Origin: Pedobacter sp. L105
GTDB taxonomy: Bacteria; Bacteroidota; Bacteroidia; Sphingobacteriales; Sphingobacteriaceae
Assembly (NCBI RefSeq): GCF_009765875.1
Contig: NZ_LMUP01000004.1
Span: forward strand, 310,001 to 374,000
Direction: 5' to 3'
DNA length: 64,000 bases
Part shown: positions 34,578 to 42,750 of the stretch, in pieces
Layout of the letters: every line of letters begins with the position of its first letter
Numbering within the stretch: position 1 is the first letter of the stretch
Made by a program: the position numbers and the translations under genes
Notes under the pieces: model-generated
Database searches by the model: none
What the model was told of the DNA's origin: nothing
The model's input: only the letters and a program-made list of their open reading frames with translations

Positions 34578-35927
34578 TTAGGAGGTTAAATGCTGCCAGA
34601 TGATATCAAATACATCAGTAGCAATGAGTGGATGGTCAATTTGATGATCTGTGATGATAACCGGTTGATACTCTTTTGAAAAACCTATCCTTCCATGTGA
34701 ACCTTTGATTAAAGTAGCATCAAGCGGAATCACATCCATCACATACCTCAATCCAGCTTTCTTTCTTAATAATTTATAAGCGGCTCTTGCCTTTGAGGTC
34801 ATGAACATCTCAACGGGATCATAACCTGGTTTTTTATGGATATCTACCACACGGGCATAATCAGGTGCCAAAGCATCGTCCAGCCAGAAATAATAAGTAA
34901 ACCAGCTTTTCTCATCAGCCATTAAAACCAGGTCTCCTGCTCTTTCATGGTTGATGTTATGTTTAACCTGTTCCTCCCTGTCTAGCACCAGTTCAACTGA
35001 CGACACTGATTTCAGAAGTGCTTTTACCTGTTCCGTTACACTTTTATCATTGATATACACGTGGGCGATCTGATGATCTGCTACAACAAAAGCTTTGGAT
35101 GCACCCGGATCAAGCAACTCAAGCCCTCTTTCCATCCGGATTTGTAACAAACCGTGCTGTCTGAACAAGCGGTTTAAATGGATTGGGTTATTAACGGGAG
35201 TTATGCCATATTCTGAAAGCAGGATAACACGTGCGCCTTTCTGCTGGTAAAAATTAACCAGCTGCTCCACCACCCTGTCAATCTCCAGAAGTTCTTTGGC
35301 AATAAGAGGAAGATCTGGCCCAAACTTTTGGAGGCAATAATCAAGGTGAGGAAGATAGATCAGCGAGAGCGTTGGGTCATGGAGATCGTCCGTCATCTTT
35401 GCCGCATCAGCGATCCACTGTGTGGATTTGATATTTGCTCCGGGACCCCAGAACTGAAACAAAGGGAATCGCCCGAGTTTATCCTGTAATTGGTCTCTTA
35501 AATCAGCAGGGTGCGAATAACAATCGGGCAGCTTACGGCCGTCAGCAAGGTAATTAGGACGCGGTGTAATAGAATAATCTGCGGTAGAATACATATTGTA
35601 CCACCAAAACAACATCGCACTGGTAAAAGACGGATCTTCTCTTTTTGCTTTATCCCAGATCTTTTCCCCTTCCACTAACTTATTAGACTGTTTCCAGAAT
35701 TTGACCTCGCAATCTACCCGGTCATACCATCCGTTACCAACTATGCCTGTCTCTGAGGGGAATTTTCCTGTGAGATAAGCTGATTGCATTGATGTCGTTA
35801 GTGCCGGCAAAGCTGGCTGTATAAAATTAAGGTGTCTTTCACTGCAATATTGCTGAAGGAATGGGGTGTACTGTCCAATGACTGATGAAGATAAGCCCAC
35901 CACATCTATTACAACCGTTTTATTCAT
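34578..35927 (-). CDS. eboF: EboF-type phosphodiesterase/nucleotide pyrophosphatase-like protein
   Basis: A 449-residue protein of the alkaline-phosphatase superfamily (type I phosphodiesterase/nucleotide pyrophosphatase group). N-terminal KTVVIDVVGLSSSVIG supplies the first metal Asp, TTSMQSAYLTGKFPSETGI the nucleophile and entry loop, and VILLSEYGIT and IKGSHGRIGF later metal ligands. There is no signal peptide, so it is cytosolic, unlike many relatives. It is the last gene of a complete ebo operon; its start lies 1 bp after the eboE stop, so translation is coupled. Assignment as EboF rests on this gene order plus the family. The reaction in the ebo pathway is unknown. Confidence 0.88.
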   Translation of the reverse strand: MNKTVVIDVVGLSSSVIGQYTPFLQQYCSERHLNFIQPALPALTTSMQSAYLTGKFPSETGIVGNGWYDRVDCEVKFWKQSNKLVEGEKIWDKAKREDPSFTSAMLFWWYNMYSTADYSITPRPNYLADGRKLPDCYSHPADLRDQLQDKLGRFPLFQFWGPGANIKSTQWIADAAKMTDDLHDPTLSLIYLPHLDYCLQKFGPDLPLIAKELLEIDRVVEQLVNFYQQKGARVILLSEYGITPVNNPIHLNRLFRQHGLLQIRMERGLELLDPGASKAFVVADHQIAHVYINDKSVTEQVKALLKSVSSVELVLDREEQVKHNINHERAGDLVLMADEKSWFTYYFWLDDALAPDYARVVDIHKKPGYDPVEMFMTSKARAAYKLLRKKAGLRYVMDVIPLDATLIKGSHGRIGFSKEYQPVIITDHQIDHPLIATDVFDIIWQHLTS

Positions 35928-35928
35928 G

Positions 35929-37140
35929 TTATACTAATCTTTTGATTACCCAATCCAGTTCCCTGGTAATAGATTGCGTTAATGGAACTTTCAAGTCTTC
36001 CGGTAAAACTTCCCAGGTGTAGGTTTCTACCTCCAGATGCTGTGTAAAAGGATTTTCTTTGAACTTGTTCAGTACTTCGACAATATCTGCCTGGGTAGAT
36101 TTTACCAGGCCCATATCTTCAGCAAAAATGGGAACGTGGAAATGTGCGCGCCATTCAATTACCCCCGGATTGCGGTTATCTGCCAGCGCTTCCGGCAGGT
36201 CGGGATATCTGATCAGGCTTCCGCTGTTGGTTTTAGCAATCACCTGATGTAAATAAGTAGCTTCTGTAAACTTTGAAAGTGCATGTACAATAGGTTCCCT
36301 GTCATCGGGAGACGATGGTAAAGCGGCTTTTAAAGCTGCACTGATCTGTATCTTGCCCACTTTTATACCTTTCTCTGCTAACTGATCAATAACTTCAGCA
36401 TGTGGCTCATAGCCAATCGCAAAATGACACACATCGTAACACAGACGTATATGCTGTTTAATGGCTGTAGTTGTTTCTTCAGCAGTTAAATTTAACTGCT
36501 CCGAAAGAACTGGAACCCCAATAGCCAGTAAGTCATTTTCAAACCAGTTGATAAACCCTTCTCCGGATTCTAAAAAGCCATCTGGTTCAGGTTCAATATC
36601 CAGATGCAGGATAACACCGGTCGATTCAAACATACGATAGAGCGCTGCGGCTACTTTTAAAATATTTGCTGTAGCCATCTCCTTTACTTTTTTTCTTTCA
36701 TCGCTTGCCGTATGCCAGGGTTTATAACTTAAGGGAGAGGTAGAAATTCCCCCTTCCATTCCTTCAGGCAGCAATTTAGCCAGTATATCAAACAGGCGTA
36801 ACGTATATGTTAACCGGTCGTTTGTAGTCCAGTCTGGTGCATGAACCTGGTCCTTAACATGGGCATGATGAAAATTGCCGTAAGGGAATCCGTTCATAGT
36901 AAATACATAAGCGTTGTGGGCTGTTAGCCATTGCTGAAACTCCTGAAAGTAAATCTCATCATTCAGCAGATCGATACTGCCAATATTGGAAAGGCGCAGA
37001 CCAATTCCCATGGGTTTATCCGGAGATAGTTGTGCTTTGATCACAGGGAAATTAAACTGCAAAGCTGAAAAAGTATCAGGCCAGGTTTCTCCTGCATGGA
37101 TATTTGTACAATAAGTTAGATGTGCTGTGCCCAGATTCAT
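35929..37140 (-). CDS. eboE: EboE metabolite-traffic protein (TIM-barrel, sugar-isomerase-like)
   Basis: A 403-residue cytosolic protein resembling the xylose-isomerase-like TIM barrels. The start LGTAHLTYCTNIHAGETW is highly characteristic of EboE; further conserved segments are VILHLDIEPEPDGFLESGEG and IRLCYDVCHFAIGYE, which contain metal-ligand-type Glu, Asp and His. Its role is inferred from genetics of the ebo cluster in cyanobacteria, where loss keeps the scytonemin precursor from reaching the periplasm. It sits between eboD (12-bp gap) and eboF (1-bp gap). Confidence 0.9.
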   Translation of the reverse strand: MNLGTAHLTYCTNIHAGETWPDTFSALQFNFPVIKAQLSPDKPMGIGLRLSNIGSIDLLNDEIYFQEFQQWLTAHNAYVFTMNGFPYGNFHHAHVKDQVHAPDWTTNDRLTYTLRLFDILAKLLPEGMEGGISTSPLSYKPWHTASDERKKVKEMATANILKVAAALYRMFESTGVILHLDIEPEPDGFLESGEGFINWFENDLLAIGVPVLSEQLNLTAEETTTAIKQHIRLCYDVCHFAIGYEPHAEVIDQLAEKGIKVGKIQISAALKAALPSSPDDREPIVHALSKFTEATYLHQVIAKTNSGSLIRYPDLPEALADNRNPGVIEWRAHFHVPIFAEDMGLVKSTQADIVEVLNKFKENPFTQHLEVETYTWEVLPEDLKVPLTQSITRELDWVIKRLV

Positions 37141-37152
37141 AAGCTCATTATT

Positions 37153-38313
37153 TTAGTGTGGATCATTCTGTATGTCTTTTAAAATTTTTGCAGCCTGTTT
37201 CAATATTTCTGTGTTAATTTCATGCACTTCCTCACCTCTTCCAATAGCGGTTAGCAGCATAATGGTCAGTTCTCCGCCTAAATGTTCACGGAACTCCTGC
37301 AAGCCTAGCAGGATAGGACTATTATCACCGCTAACCTGCAAAAGGTCATGTGTAATTTCGAAACCTAAAAGGAGTAACAAGTGAATTACCCTTTCACGCG
37401 CATCAAAAGATAACCGTCCGGAAAGATTTGAATACACGGTATCCAGTGCGATACCCATGGCTACTGCTTCGCCATGTTTCACTTTAAAATTGGTGAGGTA
37501 TTCCAGTTTATGTGCACTCCAGTGGCCAAAATCAAGCGGCCGTGAAGAGCCTCTTTCAAAAGGGTCATCCCCTGCGATATGTTCCATGTGTAACTGTGCA
37601 CACCTCCATACCAGGTAATTCATTATCTCCAGCTTGCGACTCGCCATATCATGGGCATGCGCTTCTATCCATTCAAAAAATACGGCATCTTTGATCAGCG
37701 CAACTTTAATAGCTTCTGCAATTCCAGAACGCCAGTCGCGGTCTGTTAAAGTGGTTAAAAATGCAGCGTCATTAAAAACAGCATCCGGCGTAGAAAAAGT
37801 GCCCAGGAAGTTTTTTTTATTGAAATAATTGACGCTGTTTTTTACACCAATGCCAGAATCATTCTGGGAAAGAACGGTAGTAGGTATCCGGATATGTTTT
37901 ACGCCTCTGTGCGCTACGGTTGCCGCATAACCAACCATATCCAGCAGAGCGCCACCACCAATGCCAGCGATATAGGAATGGCGGTCTATTCCGTATTTGT
38001 CGACGGCTTCCAGCACCTCATCAAAATAGCGGGTGTTATTTTTTACCAGTTCACCACCTGGAATAATCAGCAGGTGCTGGACTAACTGTACCCTATTATA
38101 CCTGATAAAATATTCCTTAATCTTGCCTATTAAAGCGGGATGATAATCTATTACACCCTGGTCAATAACGAAAAGGATTTTTTTTGTCGTAGCTGAAATA
38201 GGTGAGGCCGATAAAAAATCACTCAATAGCTCATTGTCAATCGCAAACATTGAGGAAGTAAAGAAGACGTTATAGCTGTATTTTATCGTAAAAGACTGTT
38301 GCAAATGTTCCAT
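37153..38313 (-). CDS. eboD: EboD, 3-dehydroquinate-synthase-like protein
   Basis: A 386-residue protein of the dehydroquinate synthase / sugar-phosphate cyclase superfamily. NAD-binding and metal segments are visible: IAGIGGGALLDMVGYAATVA, RIPTTVLSQNDSGIGVKNSV, AEAIKVALIKD and LDFGHWSAHKLE. I choose ATG 38313; the longer frame to 38448 overlaps eboC by about 100 bp with unlikely residues. Within the ebo cluster a paralogue of a shikimate-pathway enzyme suggests synthesis of a cyclitol-like product, but the product is unknown. It is unlikely to be the housekeeping aroB. Confidence 0.9.
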   Translation of the reverse strand: MEHLQQSFTIKYSYNVFFTSSMFAIDNELLSDFLSASPISATTKKILFVIDQGVIDYHPALIGKIKEYFIRYNRVQLVQHLLIIPGGELVKNNTRYFDEVLEAVDKYGIDRHSYIAGIGGGALLDMVGYAATVAHRGVKHIRIPTTVLSQNDSGIGVKNSVNYFNKKNFLGTFSTPDAVFNDAAFLTTLTDRDWRSGIAEAIKVALIKDAVFFEWIEAHAHDMASRKLEIMNYLVWRCAQLHMEHIAGDDPFERGSSRPLDFGHWSAHKLEYLTNFKVKHGEAVAMGIALDTVYSNLSGRLSFDARERVIHLLLLLGFEITHDLLQVSGDNSPILLGLQEFREHLGGELTIMLLTAIGRGEEVHEINTEILKQAAKILKDIQNDPH

Positions 38314-38344
38314 GGATACAAAAAATGGTAGGTTGTGTTGAAAA

Positions 38345-39229
38345 TTAAGTAACTGCAAAAAACTTTGAGAGCCAAATGGATAAGGGTAGTAAACAGCAGA
38401 TAACCAGTGCAGGATATAAAGAACTGAAAGTCGCTGCCCAGGATGCATCCATTAAAATTAAGGATAAAACCCCGGCTTTAACCGCCAGTCCTATATTTTT
38501 ACCAATGGGTTCCGCTATTGCTTTAGTAAGAGGTTTGAAAATCATCCAGGCAAAGGGCAATAAAAAAACAAGCGACCAGAGTAGGCGGCCGTTGGTATAA
38601 GAGAAATAGGCGATAAAGCCTATCACTGCGGCATACAAAAATGCTGCGATGTATAAATTAGTCTTATTGCCGCCATGCACCTCTCCGCGACTGGTCATAG
38701 TAATGGAAAAGATATAAACAACAGGAGCGATAGCCAGTATATACCAGTTGTTTATTGCCGCAGGAACAATACTGATCCCTAACAAAAGATTCAGGCCGCG
38801 GCATAAACCCATATTTAATGGGCCAAAAAAATGATGATGTTTGGCCCACTGATCATATACCAACGCACAAAAAGCAATAGCTAAAGCGACTAACCCGGCA
38901 TTAGCATTCGTTAAAAAAGCTAAAATGATACCGAGGCTTAACAATACTGTACCTAAAATAGCGGCTTCTTTTATAGAAATCGCTCCGGAAGGTATCGCAC
39001 GTTCAGGACGTTCTATTTTGTCGAGGTCAGCATCAAAAACGTCATTAAAAACTATTCCCCCACCGTATAAACAGGCCGTTGAAACACACAGGAGCAGGAT
39101 CGAAGACCATGACTGCAAAAAAGTGCCGTTAAACACAGTGGTAATGGCAATTCCGGCTAAGATGTCGGCCACAGCGGTAATGATGTTGGCTGGCCTCATC
39201 AGTTGTAAATAGATAAATACTTTTTTCAA
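38345..39229 (-). CDS. eboC: EboC, UbiA-family prenyltransferase
   Basis: A 294-residue integral membrane protein with about eight or nine hydrophobic helices. The first Asp-rich motif is clear in the segment NDVFDADLDKIERPERAIPS, and the N-terminus QLMRPANIITAVADILAG is typical of UbiA enzymes. No ATG gives the full N-terminus: the first ATG would cut into LMRPAN. I therefore place the start at TTG 39229, 8 bp after the eboB stop, rather than at 39307 inside eboB. The enzyme would transfer a polyprenyl chain to an aromatic or cyclitol acceptor in the inner membrane. Acceptor unknown. Confidence 0.88.
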   Translation of the reverse strand: MKKVFIYLQLMRPANIITAVADILAGIAITTVFNGTFLQSWSSILLLCVSTACLYGGGIVFNDVFDADLDKIERPERAIPSGAISIKEAAILGTVLLSLGIILAFLTNANAGLVALAIAFCALVYDQWAKHHHFFGPLNMGLCRGLNLLLGISIVPAAINNWYILAIAPVVYIFSITMTSRGEVHGGNKTNLYIAAFLYAAVIGFIAYFSYTNGRLLWSLVFLLPFAWMIFKPLTKAIAEPIGKNIGLAVKAGVLSLILMDASWAATFSSLYPALVICCLLPLSIWLSKFFAVT

Positions 39230-39236
39230 AAGGCGA

Positions 39237-40223
39237 TCAGCTAATAATAATGGATGATTTATCAATTCGGGGTTGCTGACCTCCGCGCAGAATAGAATTA
39301 CCTTCAAACTTCACGCTTTGGTCTATATTTTTTACTGCGGCAAAATCGGCCTCATCAATCTGCCCGCTCTGTGCAAAGGCAGTGATCGCATTGCGATAAG
39401 TGATCAGTTCAATGTCCTGGTCGCTTAATCCACGTACCTTCATTAATGCTGCGGTTTTAGGCACAGCCAGGGGATCGCTGATTCCCCAGTCGGCAGCAGA
39501 ATTAATCATGATGCGCTCCGGACCATACTGTTTCGCGATATCAACCATGCGTTCATTGCCCATTTTAGTAAAAGGATAAATGGTAAAAGCTGCCCAGAAG
39601 CCTCTATCCAGCACTTCTTTTACAGTCTCCTCGTTATTATGGTCGATGATGATCATCTTCGGATCAAGACCATGCTCTAAAGCAATGTCCATACTACGCT
39701 GTGTCCCTTTTTTCTTATCCCGGTGAGGGGTATGTATCTGTACGGGTAAACCAGCCTCTTTGGCCAGTTCAAGCTGCAGCCGGTAATACTTTTCCTCGGC
39801 AGGTGTCTGGTCGTCAAACCCGATCTCCCCAATGCCTACTACACCTTCTTTGTAAACGAACAAGGGCAGAATTTCCATCACCTGTTCGGCCAGGGCTTCG
39901 TTATTGGCTTCCCGGGAATTTAACCCGATGGTACAATAATGTTTGATGCCAAATTGAGAAGAACGGAACCTTTCCCAGCCTATCAGGCTGCTGTAATAAT
40001 CCCTGAAGCTATCAATGCCGGTTCTCGGCTGTCCAAGCCAGAAAGCAGGCTCTATCAGCGCCACCACGCCAGCATCTGCCATTGCCTGATAATCGTCTGT
40101 GGTCCTTGAAGTCATGTGCACATGAGGATCAAAAAACCGCATTCCTTTTACTGCGCTGATATCAAAAAACACAGGCTCGGCCGGTTCTTCATTTCTGTTT
40201 TCCACTGAATTACTGCAACACAT
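39237..40223 (-). CDS. eboB: EboB, TatD-like metal-dependent hydrolase
   Basis: A 328-residue amidohydrolase-superfamily protein. The HxH metal motif FDPHVHMTSRTTDDY is near residue 32, GVVGIGEIGFDD supplies the conserved Glu, and VQIHTPHRDKKKG and MIIIDHNNEETVKEVL supply later His ligands. These are TatD-type positions, but the substrate is unknown. The first 25 residues are a hydrophilic leader without signal character. It starts 9 bp after eboA and is followed 8 bp later by the proposed eboC TTG start, as part of the ebo operon. Confidence 0.88.
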   Translation of the reverse strand: MCCSNSVENRNEEPAEPVFFDISAVKGMRFFDPHVHMTSRTTDDYQAMADAGVVALIEPAFWLGQPRTGIDSFRDYYSSLIGWERFRSSQFGIKHYCTIGLNSREANNEALAEQVMEILPLFVYKEGVVGIGEIGFDDQTPAEEKYYRLQLELAKEAGLPVQIHTPHRDKKKGTQRSMDIALEHGLDPKMIIIDHNNEETVKEVLDRGFWAAFTIYPFTKMGNERMVDIAKQYGPERIMINSAADWGISDPLAVPKTAALMKVRGLSDQDIELITYRNAITAFAQSGQIDEADFAAVKNIDQSVKFEGNSILRGGQQPRIDKSSIIIS

Positions 40224-40232
40224 ATCTTAAAA

Positions 40233-40928
40233 TTATTTGGGTATATCTATAAATTTATCTACCAGAAGCCACAACTCAGGATTTACTTCACGTCCTGCGG
40301 CTTCTCTTTCTTTTGCATAATCGACTAAAGTATAAGCCAATTCCTCGTTTGCACGATCGTAAAGTCCTATGATTTGATCCAGTTGTTTTTCGGTAAAAAA
40401 GGCTTTTAACACCAGCTGGTTCCAGGCAGGCTGTGATAGGTTTTCGGAAGGATATGGATTGTTATACATAATGGCCTCTAAAACATTGCCGATATTACTT
40501 CTTATACCCTCTGAACATCTTTGTGCCCAAATTTCGGGATAGGCCAGTAAAGGTAAGGATGAATATAAGGCAACCAGCTCATTCATCTCTGCAGCCATAA
40601 ACAGACTTTCAATGCTGCGGTGGTATTGATCCTGATCGGTGCTATTTAATTCCAGCAACAGCCATATTCTGGTTAATCTGTCTACAGTCCAGTTTTCAAT
40701 AGAGAAGTTGTTTCTACATGCGGAGAGGGTTTTCTGCTGATCATTATTGAGGATGATTGCCTGTTTACCTGTCCGTCTTGGGATGGCTGCAAAAGTACCA
40801 TTGAAATCAACACTGGTTTGATGTGACGCAACTTTCATTTGAAGCCATATCCTGGCTTCATCAGTAATATTTTCTATGATTATCTCCTCAATGGAAGCTT
40901 TTAGCTTTTCTACATCATAATGAAACAT
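40233..40928 (-). CDS. eboA: EboA-domain protein
   Basis: A 231-residue mostly helical, soluble protein. The region YNNPYPSENLSQPAWNQLVL followed by KAFFTEKQLDQIIGLYDRAN and REVNPELWLLVD near the C-terminus is the EboA signature. No catalytic motif is known. I choose ATG 40928 (MFHYDVEK); the frame from TTG 40934 adds two residues. First gene of eboABCDEF; the 65-bp gap to the upstream TMEM220-like gene may hold a promoter or the operon may continue through. Confidence 0.88.
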   Translation of the reverse strand: MFHYDVEKLKASIEEIIIENITDEARIWLQMKVASHQTSVDFNGTFAAIPRRTGKQAIILNNDQQKTLSACRNNFSIENWTVDRLTRIWLLLELNSTDQDQYHRSIESLFMAAEMNELVALYSSLPLLAYPEIWAQRCSEGIRSNIGNVLEAIMYNNPYPSENLSQPAWNQLVLKAFFTEKQLDQIIGLYDRANEELAYTLVDYAKEREAAGREVNPELWLLVDKFIDIPK

Positions 40929-40993
40929 ACACAATTATAAAATATAATAGCGGTTATAACTAGTTAACAGTAGATTTTGTCAGAAAAATGAAA

Positions 40994-41368
40994 TCAGGAG
41001 GAGAAATAATTGATCAGCAATGCTCCGGTGATAATCAATAACCCGAAGAACTCTCTTGTTTTCTCAATATAAGGTTTGGTAGCCTGCATGCTTTCAACAA
41101 TACTCGGCCGCTTATATTTTGTGATCCAATCGCGAACGCCATCTTCTGCAAAAAAGAGGATAATAGCATAGATCAGGTAAAAGGCAATCAAGAATAGATA
41201 TATCATTGGGTAAAAATGGCCAAAAACAGCCTCTCCACAGCAAACGGCTGCGCTGAGATAGATCGGCACCCAAAGCCAGGGATCAATGTCGTTTAAATTT
41301 AAATAGGCAAAAACCACAAATGACAGGCAGAAAATAATATTTATAATCATCAATAACATAGGCAACAT
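40994..41368 (-). CDS. TMEM220-like small membrane protein
   Basis: A 124-residue protein with about three to four hydrophobic helices (residues about 3-22, 30-48, 54-75 and 105-122). The segment VFAYLNLNDIDPWLWVPIYL matches the transmembrane-220 family, whose function is unknown. ATG 41368 is preferred over an upstream TTG at 41383. It sits 24 bp after the deacetylase-like gene and 65 bp before eboA on the same strand, so it may belong to the ebo transcription unit. Confidence 0.72.
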   Translation of the reverse strand: MLPMLLMIINIIFCLSFVVFAYLNLNDIDPWLWVPIYLSAAVCCGEAVFGHFYPMIYLFLIAFYLIYAIILFFAEDGVRDWITKYKRPSIVESMQATKPYIEKTREFFGLLIITGALLINYFSS

Positions 41369-41392
41369 TGAGTAGTTATACAATGATAAGTT

Positions 41393-42622
41393 TTATAAAT
41401 TAATATTGATCAGCTTTTTATCCCCTTTTCCATGGTAAGAAACACTAAGGTTAGAGCTTTGTGAAATCAGGTCGAATGAGGATGTCGTTTGAATGTTTAA
41501 AGAAATTGCGGTATGCCTGAACGTATCTGGTATTTCGGGTAAAATCATTTTAATGATCAGCTCCTGACCTTTTTGAGTAGTTTCTATTTTTACACGGTCT
41601 CTAAGCCAGATATATTCATAAACCTCCTGCCATGGGGCCATCCATAACTTATCTGTTCCTTTTTGACCATACTTCCCGGCAATGGTGGTCATGTAATATT
41701 TAAATTCAGGGAAAACCACACTTAGTGACCAAAGGTTACTGTTCCCCACGCCATGGGTAAATTCATGAAGCCATGCCGGTTCAGTTAACCGCATCAGCGA
41801 ATCTAACAGGCTTAAGCGTTGTTTGGCTGTAGCCAGGGGAATATTTCCGCTGCTCATGAAATCGCGTTTGTAAATCAGGGAGGTTAGGTTAACGGTATCT
41901 TTAACCGGAATGAGCGGTTCGGCCCCATTAACAGAAGCAACGGAAAAAGATCCGTTTTTGAGTGCTGCCTGTTCATATGCTTTTTGATAATCTTTATCAC
42001 CTTCCCCACCTGGTACAATAAACTGTGTCATTGTAAACCCCAGCTTGTTTTTAACCAGGGAAACGTTTTGCAGCACTTCATTCTCATAATCTGTCCCATG
42101 TTTGGTGGCATGATGATAACCGTGGTTAAGGATATCCCATCCGGACTGATAGAGTGTATGTACTTCCGGCCAGGATAAATGCCCCCTATTTACTGGCAAC
42201 TCCCCAATACCAGCAGCATTGATGGCAATGCCCAGGCGAAAAGGTATTGCATGGGCACAGCCATCCGAGAAAAACAGCCCGGCAGAATAACTTCCGTCTC
42301 CGCCTTCATCATTTTTCCATTCATCAGGAAATGGAGGGCTAATGCGGCCGCCATGTAACAGCGGATAGGCAGTTAAAAAGGCCGACCGGTAACCGTCGTC
42401 CAGTGTAAAACTCAGGGCCAGGTGTTTGTTGTACTTTAATGGAGCTTTAGAAACTGTTACAGCAGCCATGGAGCTAAGTTTCAGCTTCAGGTAAACTACC
42501 TTTTCTCCTGCGGCCTTTCGAGGAATACTGTCGGTCAGCGCAAAAGCGGGAGTCTTAAATAAATAAAGCAGGCATAGACTGCATAACATCACTACTTTAA
42601 GACTATCGCTTTTCATGTTCAT
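41393..42622 (-). CDS. Polysaccharide-deacetylase-like secreted protein
   Basis: A 409-residue protein with an N-terminal signal segment (ends TPAFALT). The NodB-like catalytic core is indicated by LALSFTLDDGYRSAF (metal Asp pair) and DILNHGYHHATKH (His ligands of the HxxxH motif). A long insertion between the two motifs (about residues 95-165) and a beta-rich C-terminal domain (about 330-409) distinguish it from simple chitin or peptidoglycan deacetylases. Likely a CE4-type hydrolase acting in the periplasm or outside; substrate unknown. Co-directional with TMEM220-like and ebo genes. Confidence 0.75.
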   Translation of the reverse strand: MNMKSDSLKVVMLCSLCLLYLFKTPAFALTDSIPRKAAGEKVVYLKLKLSSMAAVTVSKAPLKYNKHLALSFTLDDGYRSAFLTAYPLLHGGRISPPFPDEWKNDEGGDGSYSAGLFFSDGCAHAIPFRLGIAINAAGIGELPVNRGHLSWPEVHTLYQSGWDILNHGYHHATKHGTDYENEVLQNVSLVKNKLGFTMTQFIVPGGEGDKDYQKAYEQAALKNGSFSVASVNGAEPLIPVKDTVNLTSLIYKRDFMSSGNIPLATAKQRLSLLDSLMRLTEPAWLHEFTHGVGNSNLWSLSVVFPEFKYYMTTIAGKYGQKGTDKLWMAPWQEVYEYIWLRDRVKIETTQKGQELIIKMILPEIPDTFRHTAISLNIQTTSSFDLISQSSNLSVSYHGKGDKKLININL

Positions 42623-42750
42623 CAGAATTTGATTTTTTTTCGAATTAAACCTCTACATCCAGTATCGGGGCATCAATTATTTTATCTGTAATGGTATCAG
42701 GCAAATTTTACAGTATACTTTTTTGAATATTCCATTGTTATTAATTAATA

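Noticed and set aside
38345..39307. EboC starting at 39307
   Set aside because: It would overlap eboB by about 70 bp and add residues without UbiA character; TTG 39229 fits better.
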